Assembly: GCF_020782115.1 (NCBI RefSeq)
Contig: NZ_JAJGMW010000007.1
Span: 104,897 to 168,896, forward strand
Length of the DNA stretch: 64,000 nucleotides
Direction: 5' to 3'
Source of the DNA: Leeuwenhoekiella parthenopeia
GTDB lineage: Bacteria > Bacteroidota > Bacteroidia > Flavobacteriales > Flavobacteriaceae
Position 1 is the stretch's first letter; each line of letters begins with the position of its first letter. A program made the position numbers and the translations under genes. The notes beneath the pieces were generated by a model, which was not told the DNA's origin, ran no database searches, and saw only the letters and a program-made list of their open reading frames with translations. This document shows positions 20,501 through 28,528 of this stretch, piece after piece.

Positions 20501-21142
20501 AAAATTGAATTGGGCGGAAACAGTATTAAAACTAAAAAGCTGCACGAAACGGCTAAAGAAGCCGGTACAGGATATTTGAAACTAAATTGGAATGCTGAAG
20601 AAATTAGTCCGGATTTCGCCACGATTGAAATTAAAAACAAAAACACATCACCCGGATTTGGAGGGGCCTATTGGCAATACTTTGAAGATTTGGATAACAT
20701 TAAATCTAACTCTGAAAGTCCGTTAAATGTAGAACAGCAATTATACCTTAAGGAAAATGGACCTACCGGATCAACTCTTAAAAAAATCGACAAGAATACT
20801 CCCATTAAAGTAGGGGATCTTGTAACCGTACGCCTGGTGGTACGTACTACTTCAGATATGGAGTTTATACACTTAAAAGATACGCGCGCCAGTGGTTTTG
20901 AACCTGTAAATGTATTATCCCGGTATAAATATCAGGATAATGCTTCCTATTATGAAAGTACCCGTGACGCTGCTACGCATTTCTTTTTTGACAACTTGCG
21001 CAAGGGAACTTATGTATTGGAATACAACGTTCGTGCAAATAATGCTGGAAATTTCAGTAATGGGATTACCACTATCGAAAGTATGTATGCTCCGGAATTT
21101 TCAGGTCATACAACAGGGAAACGGGTAGACATTCAAGAATAA
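14534..21142 (+). CDS. Alpha-2-macroglobulin-family protein with inserted SusC-like regulatory and plug module
   Basis: 2202 residues with an N-terminal Sec signal peptide (ending SLNFCWGQ, no proper lipobox). The first 550 residues are helical/TPR-like. MG-type beta domains follow, including the bacterial A2M macroglobulin segment VVYTDRAIYRPGQKVYFKG near residue 617. The thioester motif CSEQ lies at Cys1661-Gln1664 in MEFEHECSEQIFSR, ahead of an alpha/alpha TED-type domain and a C-terminal receptor-binding-like region. Bacterial A2Ms trap or inhibit attacking proteases via the thioester. Unusually, about residues 1227-1420 are a carboxypeptidase-regulatory domain, TonB-box-like EEVVVVGYGTQTK and plug (IRGVATVSGG, YGSRGANGVILITTK) as in SusC receptors, with no barrel after them. 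The gene is monocistronic with its own terminator. Confidence 0.9.
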   Translation: MYKIITLLVLFYSLNFCWGQDSGYDNSWKTIHLNEIDGKIASALEETQTVLKKSKRNKDYDTYLKAKIYRWKFLQINTENSNNLILAEVNKTISEIPFPYSAILETYKAKWLNDYYKENRWTISRRGQINNPDLNDIETWDLMTLLKQIRKTYKFALNNSQKLIEQPSGNYEILLTTAKLNRKYRPSLYDILAHESLDFYRTDFYNLTRPEQTYELKSDKLFDLGNAFTEIQFKTPDSLFSRVDILKQYQKLERLHEENKNEEALVFTILERLEYVFQYHLSEEKWLLYENTLLQLEKAHEGREIQGLVRLKLAEKYKDLASTKLEEYSENSGYSQEEFEHLKKLNNGNWLLKYPDYNSKAIDLSQKIIENFPESAYSIKAAQLLEDLQRPELNLRTQETWTPEQKGRLLINYKNIDTLKIRIYKATAALLDARGKTFFEDSILKKFLETSPLVEDRILLPGSEDANQHSTETILPAFKKGPYLIYASASNIKDKLGTYSFFNVSSLTATQTEFDRYERLQVFNKTTGLPVKNAEVTTYTILNNGNYSTRVIDQLNYTDVQGVTDLRKHPGERRINNISIKTPTDSTTVSYYPGYYQSLEDVEENTDSIARTVVYTDRAIYRPGQKVYFKGVLLLRLNGKTQTIPNEYVSVYVDNANDEEIEDIILKTNEFGSFSGEFILPKSGLTGNFSIYAEENFDEDTFFYDSIDEFDWQTTTFKVEEYKRPTFEVTFNPLEEAFKPGDSIQVTGIAESFMGAKLSEIPVKYTITITKQFSYWRYGGNAESTQIANDTIFTDQDGNFKINFLSENFDDDEAIYNYKFFAEVTDLSGETRTATTTVRIGNKNLIANLRLPRQVLINDSLALHIESKNLNDQEVAASGTVQIFKLQAPDRILGDRLWEAPEIQTIAAEDFKKAFPTEPYFEEQKIENWPKGKLLFETSFKTNGVLEQKLLTDEKWPAGKYVTILNLKSENGATAETRETFDLTDPAATKLADYKAFEVNILDKDLNDSKSIKLRLATGFDSLPVFVKAFDGQENFYSKKVEISEPVQLTVPCKNTQQKGTYIQIFGIKNGLPVSWQTTITSPVQEKSQLLFSTKTFRTKIQPGIEETWSFTLKESTGKTPNAEILASMYDASLDEFTTSSWSTDVDFDDYYYGGYTRFPSFNQPNINDLSYFRNPYRGYTNYQNSVLSTFDELKTFGFTFGSPNSYQYRRYVESIVASTVSEQSTLQGNTQGIVTDSDGQPLPGVTVLVKGTQNGTTTNFDGQFALDAKPGATLEFSYVGFISKQAVVAKDKNLFIMLDEDSASLEEVVVVGYGTQTKASAVGSVMNAEEDISFVLAGKVAGVEVTNASGTSQEIRIRGVATVSGGKKPLYIVDGVPVEDFDMSASEITSIDVLKDAAATAVYGSRGANGVILITTKQALKDLTQVEARKNLDETAFFFPHIQTDKNGDFSFSFTTPEALTRWKLRLLAHDKSWTTGQMERTTVTQKELSIVPNAPRFLRQGDTINLTAKITNLSSGIQNGMATLFLFDALTGEPVDVKLANINATRSFNLMSKKSAAVGWTLTIPQDIEAVTYRVVAKSESFSDGEENILPVLSNRTLVTESIPLFVRSGETRTFEFDNLKQTNSSTLTNHKFTIEYTSNPAWYAIHALPYLMEFEHECSEQIFSRIYANSLGSHIVTSEPKIADVFNSWKKDSVLISNLEKNEELKNLILSETPWVRDAASETERKNRIAKLFEVEKLKTAQATGLARLKNNQLGSGAFPWFSGGSASEFITRHVVAGFGHLKKLGVSIDDSGIVNSGLEYLDTKLIRDKNNFSFNSLKPEDFYKQRSHLHYLYTRSYFLEDAPLKNDVSLIAAKILEYREKNWLELSVYEKGLLALVANRMNKKDLAEKILTSLKESAVYSETNGMYWKSNKPGWYWYQASIETHALIIEAFTEITQDTKSIEELKVWLLQNKRTNSWPTTKSTTEAAYALLLSGNDWLAVSDNTKIELGGNSIKTKKLHETAKEAGTGYLKLNWNAEEISPDFATIEIKNKNTSPGFGGAYWQYFEDLDNIKSNSESPLNVEQQLYLKENGPTGSTLKKIDKNTPIKVGDLVTVRLVVRTTSDMEFIHLKDTRASGFEPVNVLSRYKYQDNASYYESTRDAATHFFFDNLRKGTYVLEYNVRANNAGNFSNGITTIESMYAPEFSGHTTGKRVDIQE

Positions 21143-21147
21143 AAAAA

Positions 21148-21180
21148 CCGGTAAAGCTCTATCGCTTTACCGGTTTTTTT
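21148..21180 (+). terminator. Terminator after the alpha-2-macroglobulin gene
   Basis: A 10-bp GC-rich stem (CCGGTAAAGC with GCTTTACCGG) with a 6-base loop, extended by flanking A and T runs and ending in seven T. It starts 6 bases after the stop codon and could also serve the convergent DUF4136 gene. Confidence 0.93.
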
Positions 21181-21210
21181 AAGTTTATAAGCCCGGGAAA
21201 ATATAGCTAT

Positions 21211-21732
21211 TTATTGCTCCGGCGGAAAACCTTCAAATACCTTATTTGCCAGTTTGGTGTAGTAACTCACACGATCCTGCGGATTAGTGTTAAGTGCGAT
21301 ATTACTATCGCTTACTGCCTGCCAGACCAATACATCGCGGGCTGCTTCTACGAGATCAAAAGTAATGGTCTGATGCTCTTTAGATCCGCCCAGAGGAATT
21401 CCGGCTCCTACGCTTACCCCGGTGCCATAAGTGCCATTTCCAACACCTATACCTACCGAATTTTGAGGCTCCTCGCGGTATTGTGAAGCGGTGATGTTGA
21501 CCAGCAGATCAGGCTTTTCTGCCTTTTGAAATCCCTTTTCCTGCATAATCAGGTCAACGGCATCCATAAGCCTGTTTAAATCAAGCTGACTTAAACCCGA
21601 CTGCATATCGGGCATATAATTATACGTTTTATAGGTGTTGAAATTAACTTCCTCATCGTAGTCGTAATCTACGCGCGTGCTTCCGCATGAAATCAAACTA
21701 ATCGCCATCAGCAGAATAAAAAAATGCTTCAT
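21211..21732 (-). CDS. DUF4136-family lipoprotein
   Basis: 173 residues from the ATG at 21732, which puts a standard lipoprotein signal first (MKHFFILLMAISLISC, Cys16 lipidated). An in-frame ATG at 21759 would add nine polar residues and cannot be excluded. The body shows the DUF4136 pattern: VDYDYDEEVNFNTYKTYNY near the start, KPDLLVNITASQYRE in the middle, and YYTKLANKVFEGFPPE at the end. A glycine-rich stretch (VGIGVGNGTYGTGVSVGAG) lies between. The family is envelope-located and of unknown function. The start region lies in a perfect inverted repeat, described separately. Confidence 0.88.
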   Translation of the reverse strand: MKHFFILLMAISLISCGSTRVDYDYDEEVNFNTYKTYNYMPDMQSGLSQLDLNRLMDAVDLIMQEKGFQKAEKPDLLVNITASQYREEPQNSVGIGVGNGTYGTGVSVGAGIPLGGSKEHQTITFDLVEAARDVLVWQAVSDSNIALNTNPQDRVSYYTKLANKVFEGFPPEQ

Positions 21733-21769
21733 AATATCTTTTCTTTTAAAAGTAGACATTATGAAGCAT
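21724..21769 (-). promoter_or_regulatory. Hairpin enclosing the start codon of the DUF4136 gene
   Basis: On the coding strand, ATGCTTCATAAT and ATTATGAAGCAT form a perfect 12-bp inverted repeat around a 22-base loop. The ATG at 21732 lies inside the 3' arm, and the alternative ATG at 21759 straddles the end of the 5' arm. In mRNA this would hide the main start codon. It may regulate translation or be chance; no T run follows, so it is not a terminator. Confidence 0.45.
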
Positions 21770-21800
21770 CTCTTAAGTCAATAAAATCCTAAATCTAAGA

Positions 21801-22814
21801 CTATTCGCTTACTGCCGGGCGGTTGAGCATTGCCCACAGGCGATCTTTCAATTGGGTAAGGCCCTGCTGCGCTACCGAAGAAATAAACAGATATTCTACC
21901 GGGAGACTTTTATCGAGTTCTTTTTTAAGCTCGGCTTTTAATTCGGCATCCAACATATCGCATTTGGTAATGGCAATCAACTTGTCTTTGTCTAGCAACT
22001 CCGGATTGTACTTCTCCAGCTCGTGTAACAAAATGCGGTATTGCTCGGCTACATTAGGAGCGTCTGCCGGGATCATAAAGAGCAGGGTTGAGTTGCGCTC
22101 AATATGTCTTAAAAAACGGTATCCAAGCCCTTTCCCTTCTGCTGCTCCTTCAATGATTCCGGGGATGTCTGCAATTACAAAGGTTTGAAAGTCCCGGTAC
22201 TGCACAATACCCAGATTGGGCTTCAGGGTGGTAAACTCGTAATTGGCAATTTTCGGCTTTGCTGCTGTAATAACGGAAAGCAGAGTTGATTTTCCGGCAT
22301 TTGGGAAGCCCACAAGACCTACATCTGCCAAAATTTTCAGCTCCAGGGTTATATCGGTTTCCTGACCGTCAATACCCGGCTGCGCGTATCTCGGAGTCTG
22401 ATTGGTCGCGGTTTTAAAGTGGTTGTTTCCCAGACCACCCATTCCGCCTTCGGCAACAATGTATTCCTGCCCTTCCTCGGTAATCTCTTTTAAAATATCC
22501 TGAGTTTCGGTATCGCGAATTACGGTACCCAGCGGTACTTCAATATACACATCTTCGCCGTCTGCTCCCGTACTGGTTTGCTTACTGCCGTTTTCACCGT
22601 GACCGGCTTTGATGTGTCTTTTAAATTTTAAATGTAATAACGTCCAGAGGTTTGGATTAGCGCGCACAATAACATGGCCGCCACGACCGCCATCACCTCC
22701 ATCAGGGCCGCCTTTAGCAACATACTTCTCACGGCGGAGATGCGCAGAGCCGGCACCACCCTTACCTGAGGATACGTGCATTTTTACATAATCAACAAAA
22801 TTTCCTTCAGTCAT
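21801..22814 (-). CDS. obgE: Obg/CgtA-family GTPase
   Basis: 337 residues. The glycine-rich Obg fold occupies about residues 1-160 ([44 protein letters not shown]). The G domain follows with G1 [10 protein letters not shown]3 DIPGIIEGA and G4 TKCD. The protein lacks the extra C-terminal domain of some Obg proteins. Obg binds the large ribosomal subunit and links ribosome assembly with growth and stress signalling. It is the last gene of a same-strand run with the four-helix bundle and Hpt-Adk genes, which have short gaps between them. Confidence 0.96.
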   Translation of the reverse strand: MTEGNFVDYVKMHVSSGKGGAGSAHLRREKYVAKGGPDGGDGGRGGHVIVRANPNLWTLLHLKFKRHIKAGHGENGSKQTSTGADGEDVYIEVPLGTVIRDTETQDILKEITEEGQEYIVAEGGMGGLGNNHFKTATNQTPRYAQPGIDGQETDITLELKILADVGLVGFPNAGKSTLLSVITAAKPKIANYEFTTLKPNLGIVQYRDFQTFVIADIPGIIEGAAEGKGLGYRFLRHIERNSTLLFMIPADAPNVAEQYRILLHELEKYNPELLDKDKLIAITKCDMLDAELKAELKKELDKSLPVEYLFISSVAQQGLTQLKDRLWAMLNRPAVSE

Positions 22815-22844
22815 ATTAAAATTTTACTGTTTTCGGTTTTGAGT

Positions 22845-23237
22845 TTACTGTTTAAACTTAACCCCTTTATAATCTGTTCTACTTAAGTAACTGATAAATG
22901 ATCCAAGCTTGGCGCTTATTGCATCACAGCTTTCTACTAATTCTTTGTAATCAGTTTCCTGGATTAAACCCTTATCGTAAGATCGGTGTAGTTGAGATTT
23001 CAATTCTAAACAGGAACCTTTCGCAAAACCCAAAAAATTACGGAATTCTAAATTTCCTGATCTTCCGAAGCCTTCTGCTATATTATCCATTACAGAACCC
23101 GAACTACGATCCATTTGATTAAAAAGTGAATACCTTTTCCCGAGACCTGTGGTGAGAAATAAATGTTCGAGCTTTTGACAAAGCTTTCTTGCTAATTGCC
23201 AAACCTCTAAATCTTCAAACCTTTCAATCGTCGCCAT
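22845..23237 (-). CDS. Four-helix bundle protein of the S23 / rRNA-intervening-sequence family
   Basis: 130 residues matching the S23-type family: FEDLEVWQLARKL opening, NIAEGFGRSGNLEFRNFL core, and a C-terminal ISYLSRTDYKG. The family was first noticed as ORFs inside 23S rRNA intervening sequences but is common as free-standing genes in Bacteroidota. The fold is a small pentameric four-helix bundle with unknown function. Here it stands alone between obgE and hpt-adk; no rRNA is nearby. It may have moved in recently, since these genes are scattered differently between related genomes (family knowledge, not seen here). Confidence 0.9.
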   Translation of the reverse strand: MATIERFEDLEVWQLARKLCQKLEHLFLTTGLGKRYSLFNQMDRSSGSVMDNIAEGFGRSGNLEFRNFLGFAKGSCLELKSQLHRSYDKGLIQETDYKELVESCDAISAKLGSFISYLSRTDYKGVKFKQ

Positions 23238-23323
23238 AGCTAAAAATAAGTTTCTTATCTAGACATGCCCTCTTTTAACTCAGAGACAAACAGAAAGCGG
23301 TAAACGGTAAACTTAAAACCAAT

Positions 23324-24430
23324 TTACAATCCATCTATGACTGCACTCAGTCTTTCCGTGATTTCGTCTATGGCTCCTACGCCGTCAACGCCGTAGTACT
23401 TGTCCTGCTTTTGGTAGTAATTTTTTAAAATAGCGGTCTCGTCGTAGTACACCTTGATGCGATTACGAATTACAGACTCATCAGCATCATCCTTTCGCCC
23501 ACTGGTCTTGCCGCGTTCTAATAAGCGCTTTACCAAAATTTCATCATCCACCTCGAGGGCGATCATTGCAGCAACTTTAGTTCCTTTGTTGTCAAGCAAC
23601 GCGTCTAAAGCTTCGGCCTGTGCTGTAGTTCTGGGAAATCCGTCAAAAATAAATCCGTTAGCATCAGGGGTTTTATCAACCTCAGCACTTAACATATCGA
23701 TGGTTACGCTGTCCGGAACAAGCTGTCCTTTATCTATATACGACTTGGCCAGTGTGCCCAGATCGGTCGCATTTTTAATGTTATAGCGAAACACATCTCC
23801 GGTAGAAATGTGTACCAGATTGTACTTTTCCTTTAAAAAAGAGGCTTGTGTTCCCTTCCCGGCACCAGGAGGGCCAAACAATACCAGATTTGTCATTTTG
23901 GTGGTTTTAAGTTTATAAATCGCATTGAGGTTACGCCCCAAACCGTTATAATCCAGGCCGTAGCCTACTATAAAATCGTTGGGAATCTCAAGCCCCACGT
24001 AATGTATTTTATATTCTTTTGTGTACGACCCCGGCTTAAAAAACAGACTGGCAATTCTAAATTTGCTCACGCCGCCGCTTACCAGCATATCGGTAATTTT
24101 TTCGAGCGTATTGCCACTATCTACAATATCTTCTACCACGATCACTTCGCGATCTTCCAAATCAACATCAAGTGGAATATGCGTGATGACCTCGCCTGTA
24201 CTGGCAGTACCGTCGTACGAACTCAACTTGAGAAATTCAATCTCACAGGTGCCCTCAAACCGGCTCAAAAGCTCGGTTGCAAATTTGAAGGCTCCATTGA
24301 GCACCACAATAAAAAGCGGTTCTTTGCCCGCAAAATCAGTATTGATTTGAGCTGCCACACGGTCTATGGCCTGCAACAGTTTTTGCTCAGAAATACATTC
24401 TTCAAATTGAAGACCTCTTAAGTTAATCAT
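23324..24430 (-). CDS. Hypoxanthine phosphoribosyltransferase - adenylate kinase fusion
   Basis: 368 residues in one uninterrupted frame. Residues 1-175 are a hypoxanthine/guanine phosphoribosyltransferase: the PRPP loop is VIVVEDIVDSGNTL, with FIVVLNGAFKFA upstream. Residue 179 onward is adenylate kinase: P-loop GPPGAGKGT, FDGFPRT, and the short-lid form (LLERGKTSGRKDDADES) without the zinc-type LID insertion. The first half salvages hypoxanthine or guanine with PRPP, the second converts AMP and ATP to ADP, so both handle purine nucleotides. A methionine at residue 179 (base 23896) could give internal initiation of the kinase. Divergent from purK, also a purine gene. Confidence 0.95.
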   Translation of the reverse strand: MINLRGLQFEECISEQKLLQAIDRVAAQINTDFAGKEPLFIVVLNGAFKFATELLSRFEGTCEIEFLKLSSYDGTASTGEVITHIPLDVDLEDREVIVVEDIVDSGNTLEKITDMLVSGGVSKFRIASLFFKPGSYTKEYKIHYVGLEIPNDFIVGYGLDYNGLGRNLNAIYKLKTTKMTNLVLFGPPGAGKGTQASFLKEKYNLVHISTGDVFRYNIKNATDLGTLAKSYIDKGQLVPDSVTIDMLSAEVDKTPDANGFIFDGFPRTTAQAEALDALLDNKGTKVAAMIALEVDDEILVKRLLERGKTSGRKDDADESVIRNRIKVYYDETAILKNYYQKQDKYYGVDGVGAIDEITERLSAVIDGL

Positions 24431-24590
24431 TGGGATATGCAGTGTTTTGGGCTAAAGCGCAAAGATACATATTGTAAGCGAATATACTTTACCGGCTTTT
24501 GCATTTAGAATTGTACAATACCTAGAGCTAAAGACCGTCAAAAAACCAAAGTATTTAGCCGTCTGTTTAGCCAATCTCTGCCTAAAAAGT

Positions 24591-24598
24591 TACTTTTG
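24591..24598 (+). promoter_or_regulatory. -7 box upstream of purK
   Basis: TACTTTTG fits TAnnTTTG and lies 36 bases before the purK ATG. A weak TTTAG sequence is near the expected -33 position. It would drive the purK-purE pair. Confidence 0.5.
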
Positions 24599-24634
24599 TA
24601 ACCTTTAATTTTCAGCCTTAAACATACGTATTTC

Positions 24635-25792
24635 ATGACTTCTTATTTTTCTTCAGATTTTAAACTCGCCGTGGTAGGCGGTGGTCAACTGGGCAAAATG
24701 CTGCTTTATGAAACCCGTAAATTTGATATTCAAACCCGGGTTTTGGATCCAAGTCCGGAAGCTCCCGCACGATTAGCCGCAAACTATTTTGAACAGGGTG
24801 ATCTGATGGATTTTGATACCGTTTATAACTTCGGGAAAGAAGCCGATGTGATCACTTTTGAGATCGAAGCCGTAAATGTAGAGGCTTTGGAGCGTTTGCA
24901 GGCGGAAGGAAAAAGTGTATATCCCGCTCCCGAAACCCTTCGGAAAATTCAAAACAAAGGCGATCAAAAAGATTTTTATACTGAAAAAAACATTCCTACG
25001 GCGCCCTATACCCGTTTTGAAAACCTGGAAGCCTTAAAGCTTTCGCTCACCGCAAACCAAATCAGTTTTCCGTTTGTGTGGAAGAGTACCACCGGAGGTT
25101 ACGACGGCAAAGGTGTACAGGTCGTTAGAGAACAAAAGGATCTTGACAAACTCGCTGATGTGCCTTGCATCGCCGAAACGATGATTCCGTTTAAAAATGA
25201 ATTGGCCGTTATTGTGGTGCGCAACCCAAAAGGCGAGGTAAAAACCTATCCGGTTGTGGAAATGGAATTTCATCCGGAAGCCAATCAGGTTGAATACGTG
25301 GTTTGTCCCGCTCGCATTGACGATGCTGTGGCTCAAAAAGCCCGTGAAGTCGCCACCAAAGTCTCCGAAGCTTTTATGCACGTGGGACTGCTGGCCGTGG
25401 AGCTTTTTCAGACCAAAGACGATGAAATTCTGGTTAACGAGGTCGCACCGCGCCCGCACAACAGTGGTCATTACAGTATAGAAGGCAGTTATACCAATCA
25501 ATTTGAACAGCACCTTCGTGCGGTTTTAAATCTGCCTCTTGGCGAAACGGCCAGTAAAACAGGAGCAGTAATGGTAAATCTGGTTGGCGAGGAAGGTTAT
25601 CAGGGTGATGTGTATTACGAAAAGATTCAGGATATTCTGGCCCTTGAAGGGGTTACCCCGCACATTTACGGGAAACGGGAAACCCGTCCTTTTCGCAAAA
25701 TGGGACATGTGACGATTGCAAACAGCGATCTCAATAAAGCCCGGGCAATCGCCGAAAAAGTAAAACAAACAATACGCGTAATTACAAAATAA
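24635..25792 (+). CDS. purK: 5-(carboxyamino)imidazole ribonucleotide synthase (PurK)
   Basis: 385 residues, normal for PurK. N-terminal Rossmann-like segment AVVGGGQLGKMLLYE, a central ATP-grasp domain with FPFVWKSTTGGYDGKGVQV as the glycine-rich loop, and metal-binding region VNEVAPRPHNSGHYSIEG. The enzyme uses ATP and bicarbonate to carboxylate AIR to N5-CAIR in de novo purine synthesis. purE follows after 5 bases and performs the next step, so the two form an operon ending at a hairpin. Confidence 0.96.
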   Translation: MTSYFSSDFKLAVVGGGQLGKMLLYETRKFDIQTRVLDPSPEAPARLAANYFEQGDLMDFDTVYNFGKEADVITFEIEAVNVEALERLQAEGKSVYPAPETLRKIQNKGDQKDFYTEKNIPTAPYTRFENLEALKLSLTANQISFPFVWKSTTGGYDGKGVQVVREQKDLDKLADVPCIAETMIPFKNELAVIVVRNPKGEVKTYPVVEMEFHPEANQVEYVVCPARIDDAVAQKAREVATKVSEAFMHVGLLAVELFQTKDDEILVNEVAPRPHNSGHYSIEGSYTNQFEQHLRAVLNLPLGETASKTGAVMVNLVGEEGYQGDVYYEKIQDILALEGVTPHIYGKRETRPFRKMGHVTIANSDLNKARAIAEKVKQTIRVITK

Positions 25793-25797
25793 ACAGC

Positions 25798-26277
25798 ATG
25801 GTAGGAATTATAATGGGAAGCACCAGCGATATGCCGGTGATGCAAAGTGCAATAGACGTATTAAAGCAATTAGGCATTGAGACCGAAGTAGATATCGTGT
25901 CTGCCCACCGCACGCCAGATAAGCTTTTTGACTATGGAAAAAACGCCCACGAGCGCGGTATTCAGGTCATCATTGCAGGTGCTGGCGGCGCAGCTCACTT
26001 ACCCGGAATGATCGCCTCGCTGTCTCCCCTGCCGGTAATTGGTGTTCCTGTAAAATCCCGAAATTCAATTGATGGCTGGGATTCGGTACTTTCAATCCTG
26101 CAAATGCCCGGTGGAGTACCGGTTGCTACTGTAGCTCTTGATGGAGCTCAGAACGCCGGGATTCTTGCCGCACAGATTTTAGGTGCTTCAGATAAAGGGA
26201 TACGCGATCGTATTTTAACCTATAAAGAAGGGCTTAAAGAAAAGGTGATCGCAGGAGCGGCATCGCTTAAAAAATAA
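25798..26277 (+). CDS. purE: N5-carboxyaminoimidazole ribonucleotide mutase (PurE class I)
   Basis: 159 residues. Signature segments are GIIMGSTSDMPVM (the serine-aspartate substrate loop), VSAHRTPDKLFDY, AGAGGAAHLPGMIA and VPVKSRNSIDGWDSVLSI. Class I PurE shifts the carboxyl group of N5-CAIR to form CAIR, directly using the product of PurK. The presence of purK next to it supports the mutase rather than the AIR-carboxylase class. Cytoplasmic octamer in characterised homologues. Confidence 0.96.
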   Translation: MVGIIMGSTSDMPVMQSAIDVLKQLGIETEVDIVSAHRTPDKLFDYGKNAHERGIQVIIAGAGGAAHLPGMIASLSPLPVIGVPVKSRNSIDGWDSVLSILQMPGGVPVATVALDGAQNAGILAAQILGASDKGIRDRILTYKEGLKEKVIAGAASLKK

Positions 26278-26278
26278 A

Positions 26279-26303
26279 AAGAGCCGTGTAAAACACGGCT
26301 CTT
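26279..26303 (+). terminator. Hairpin after purE
   Basis: An 11-bp perfect stem (AAGAGCCGTGT with ACACGGCTCTT) with a 3-base loop directly after the purE stop. No T tract follows, so it may stabilise the 3' end as much as terminate. The next 190 bases to the M3 peptidase show nothing else clear. Confidence 0.75.
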
Positions 26304-26494
26304 AATAGACTGTCTGGGTGAAATTATATGTATTTATTAACCATTCTAAATATTATTAATCAAACCTTCTACAACAGATCTATGCTAATATTTTTGTTAG
26401 GTAATGCAAAGTTAAAGTAAAATTTTGGTTGCATTCGTTAAAACAATCATATTTATAGCTTAAATACATAATATTCATAAACACTACTGAAAAA

Positions 26495-28525
26495 TTGAAA
26501 AATTCAGAAAATATATTACTTAAAGATTTCGATCTCGTACCATTTGGCTCGTTTTCAGACACCGACTATAAAGAGGCGATTCTTGACGGCATTGATAAAG
26601 CACGAAAAGAGATCGATGAAATCACTCAAAATAACCAAGCACCTGACTTTGAAAACACCATCGCTGCGCTCGACTTTGCCGGTCAACATTTGGATCGTGT
26701 TACCAGCGCCTTTTTCAACATCAACAGTGCCGAGACTAATGAGACCATTCAGAACATTGCACAGGAAGTTTCTCCACTTTTATCTGAGTTCTCAAACGAC
26801 ATCACCCTCAACGAAGCCTTGTTTAAACGGGTAAAAGCCGTTTATGATTCGCGCGAGACTTTAGACCTCAACCGCGAACAACAGGTTCTTTTGGAGAAAA
26901 AATACAAGGGATTTGCCCGTAATGGCGCCAATTTACCTGAAGAAAAAAAAGCACGCTTACGCGAAATAGATACCCAACTCTCAAAGCTTGCTCTCACTTT
27001 TGGTGAAAATATCCTTGCGGAAACCAACAAGTTTGAACTGCATATTACTGAGGAAAAAGACCTTGCCGGTTTACCGGAAAGCACCATAGAATCTGCTGCA
27101 CAAACGGCCGAAGAAAAAAATAAGGAAGGCTGGATTTTCACGCTTGAATATCCCAGCTATATTCCGTTTATGAAGTATGCTGAAAATCGCGAACTGCGCA
27201 GGCAGATGGCTATTGCCTTTGGAGCTAAGGGTTTTCATAGCGATAAGCTTGACAATCAGGACAACGTACTCAAAATCGTAAACCTGCGTCACGAACGCGC
27301 TAATCTGTTAGGCTATAAAACGCACGCGCATTTTGTTCTGGAAGAGCGTATGGCCAAAAGTCCTGAAAACGTAAACCGCTTTCTGGAGGATTTGCTTGCA
27401 AAAGCGAAACCGGCCGCCGAGCGTGAGTTTAAACAACTGGAACATTTCGCCAAAGAACGTGACGGCATTGAGCAGTTGGAAAAGTGGGACAGCGCATACT
27501 ATTCTGAAAAGCTAAAGCAACAACTTTTTGAACTGGATGACGAACTCCTGAAACCCTATTTCAAACTCGAAAACGTAATTGAAGGCGTCTTTACTGTTGC
27601 CAAAAAACTCTATGGTTTGCGTTTTGTAGAGGTTTTTGATGTACCCAAATACCATAAAGATGTCAAGACCTATCAGGTTTTTGATGAGATGGACAATTTT
27701 ATGGCGATTTTCTATGCAGACTTCCATCCACGTCCCGGGAAACGCGGCGGTGCATGGATGACCCAGTACAAAGGTCAGTTTAAGAAAGATGGCCAAAATG
27801 AGCGTCCTCACGTTTCTAACGTGTGCAACTTCACCAAACCTACCCCATCAAAACCTTCATTGTTGACGTTTAACGAGGTCACAACTTTGTTTCACGAATT
27901 TGGTCACGGTTTACACGGAATGCTCGCCAATACCACCTATCCCAGTTTATCAGGACCATCGGTGTTTTGGGATTTCGTAGAATTGCCCAGTCAGATTTTA
28001 GAAAACTGGTGCTATGAGCCGGAAGCTTTGGAGCTCTTTGCTAAACATTACGAGACCGGTGAAACCATCCCGATGGTGCTCATCGACAAAATTAAGAAAG
28101 CTGCCAACTTTCAGGAAGGGATGCAAACCCTGCGTCAGTTGAGTTTTGGTATTTTAGATATGTCCTGGCACGGGGCAGACCCCAGCGGCATAACCGATGT
28201 AAAAGCACACGAACTTGCAGCTTTTGAAAACACCAAACTCTATCCTGATGTAGCCGAAAACTGCATGAGCGTCTCCTTCTCCCATATTTTTCAAGGCGGA
28301 TATTCAAGTGGATATTACTCCTATAAATGGGCCGAAGTACTGGATGCAGACGCTTTTGCCTACTTTAAGGAAAATGGTATTTTTAATGGGGAAGTCGCCC
28401 GTAAATTCAGGGATCACATTTTGTCGCAAGGCGGCACCGAAGATCCAATGGTACTATACAAACGTTTCCGCGGAAAAGAACCGAATCCCGAGGCCTTGCT
28501 GAAAAGGGCAGGACTGGTGAAGTAG
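26495..28525 (+). CDS. M3-family zinc metallopeptidase (oligopeptidase / peptidyl-dipeptidase Dcp-like)
   Basis: 676 residues. Zinc motif HEFGH at His467-His471 with the third ligand Glu496 in FVELPSQ, plus the family substrate segment FSHIFQGGYSSGYYSYKWAEVL near the C-terminus. M3 peptidases degrade short peptides released by proteolysis. No signal peptide is evident, so it is cytoplasmic. The start is TTG at 26495: the in-frame stop at 26456 excludes any upstream ATG, and the next ATG would remove more than 200 conserved residues. Transcribed alone, with a hairpin after the stop. Confidence 0.93.
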   Translation: MKNSENILLKDFDLVPFGSFSDTDYKEAILDGIDKARKEIDEITQNNQAPDFENTIAALDFAGQHLDRVTSAFFNINSAETNETIQNIAQEVSPLLSEFSNDITLNEALFKRVKAVYDSRETLDLNREQQVLLEKKYKGFARNGANLPEEKKARLREIDTQLSKLALTFGENILAETNKFELHITEEKDLAGLPESTIESAAQTAEEKNKEGWIFTLEYPSYIPFMKYAENRELRRQMAIAFGAKGFHSDKLDNQDNVLKIVNLRHERANLLGYKTHAHFVLEERMAKSPENVNRFLEDLLAKAKPAAEREFKQLEHFAKERDGIEQLEKWDSAYYSEKLKQQLFELDDELLKPYFKLENVIEGVFTVAKKLYGLRFVEVFDVPKYHKDVKTYQVFDEMDNFMAIFYADFHPRPGKRGGAWMTQYKGQFKKDGQNERPHVSNVCNFTKPTPSKPSLLTFNEVTTLFHEFGHGLHGMLANTTYPSLSGPSVFWDFVELPSQILENWCYEPEALELFAKHYETGETIPMVLIDKIKKAANFQEGMQTLRQLSFGILDMSWHGADPSGITDVKAHELAAFENTKLYPDVAENCMSVSFSHIFQGGYSSGYYSYKWAEVLDADAFAYFKENGIFNGEVARKFRDHILSQGGTEDPMVLYKRFRGKEPNPEALLKRAGLVK

Positions 28526-28528
28526 TAC

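Noticed and set aside
22845..23237. Four-helix bundle gene as evidence of an rRNA intervening sequence
   Set aside because: No 23S rRNA surrounds it; the free-standing form is common.
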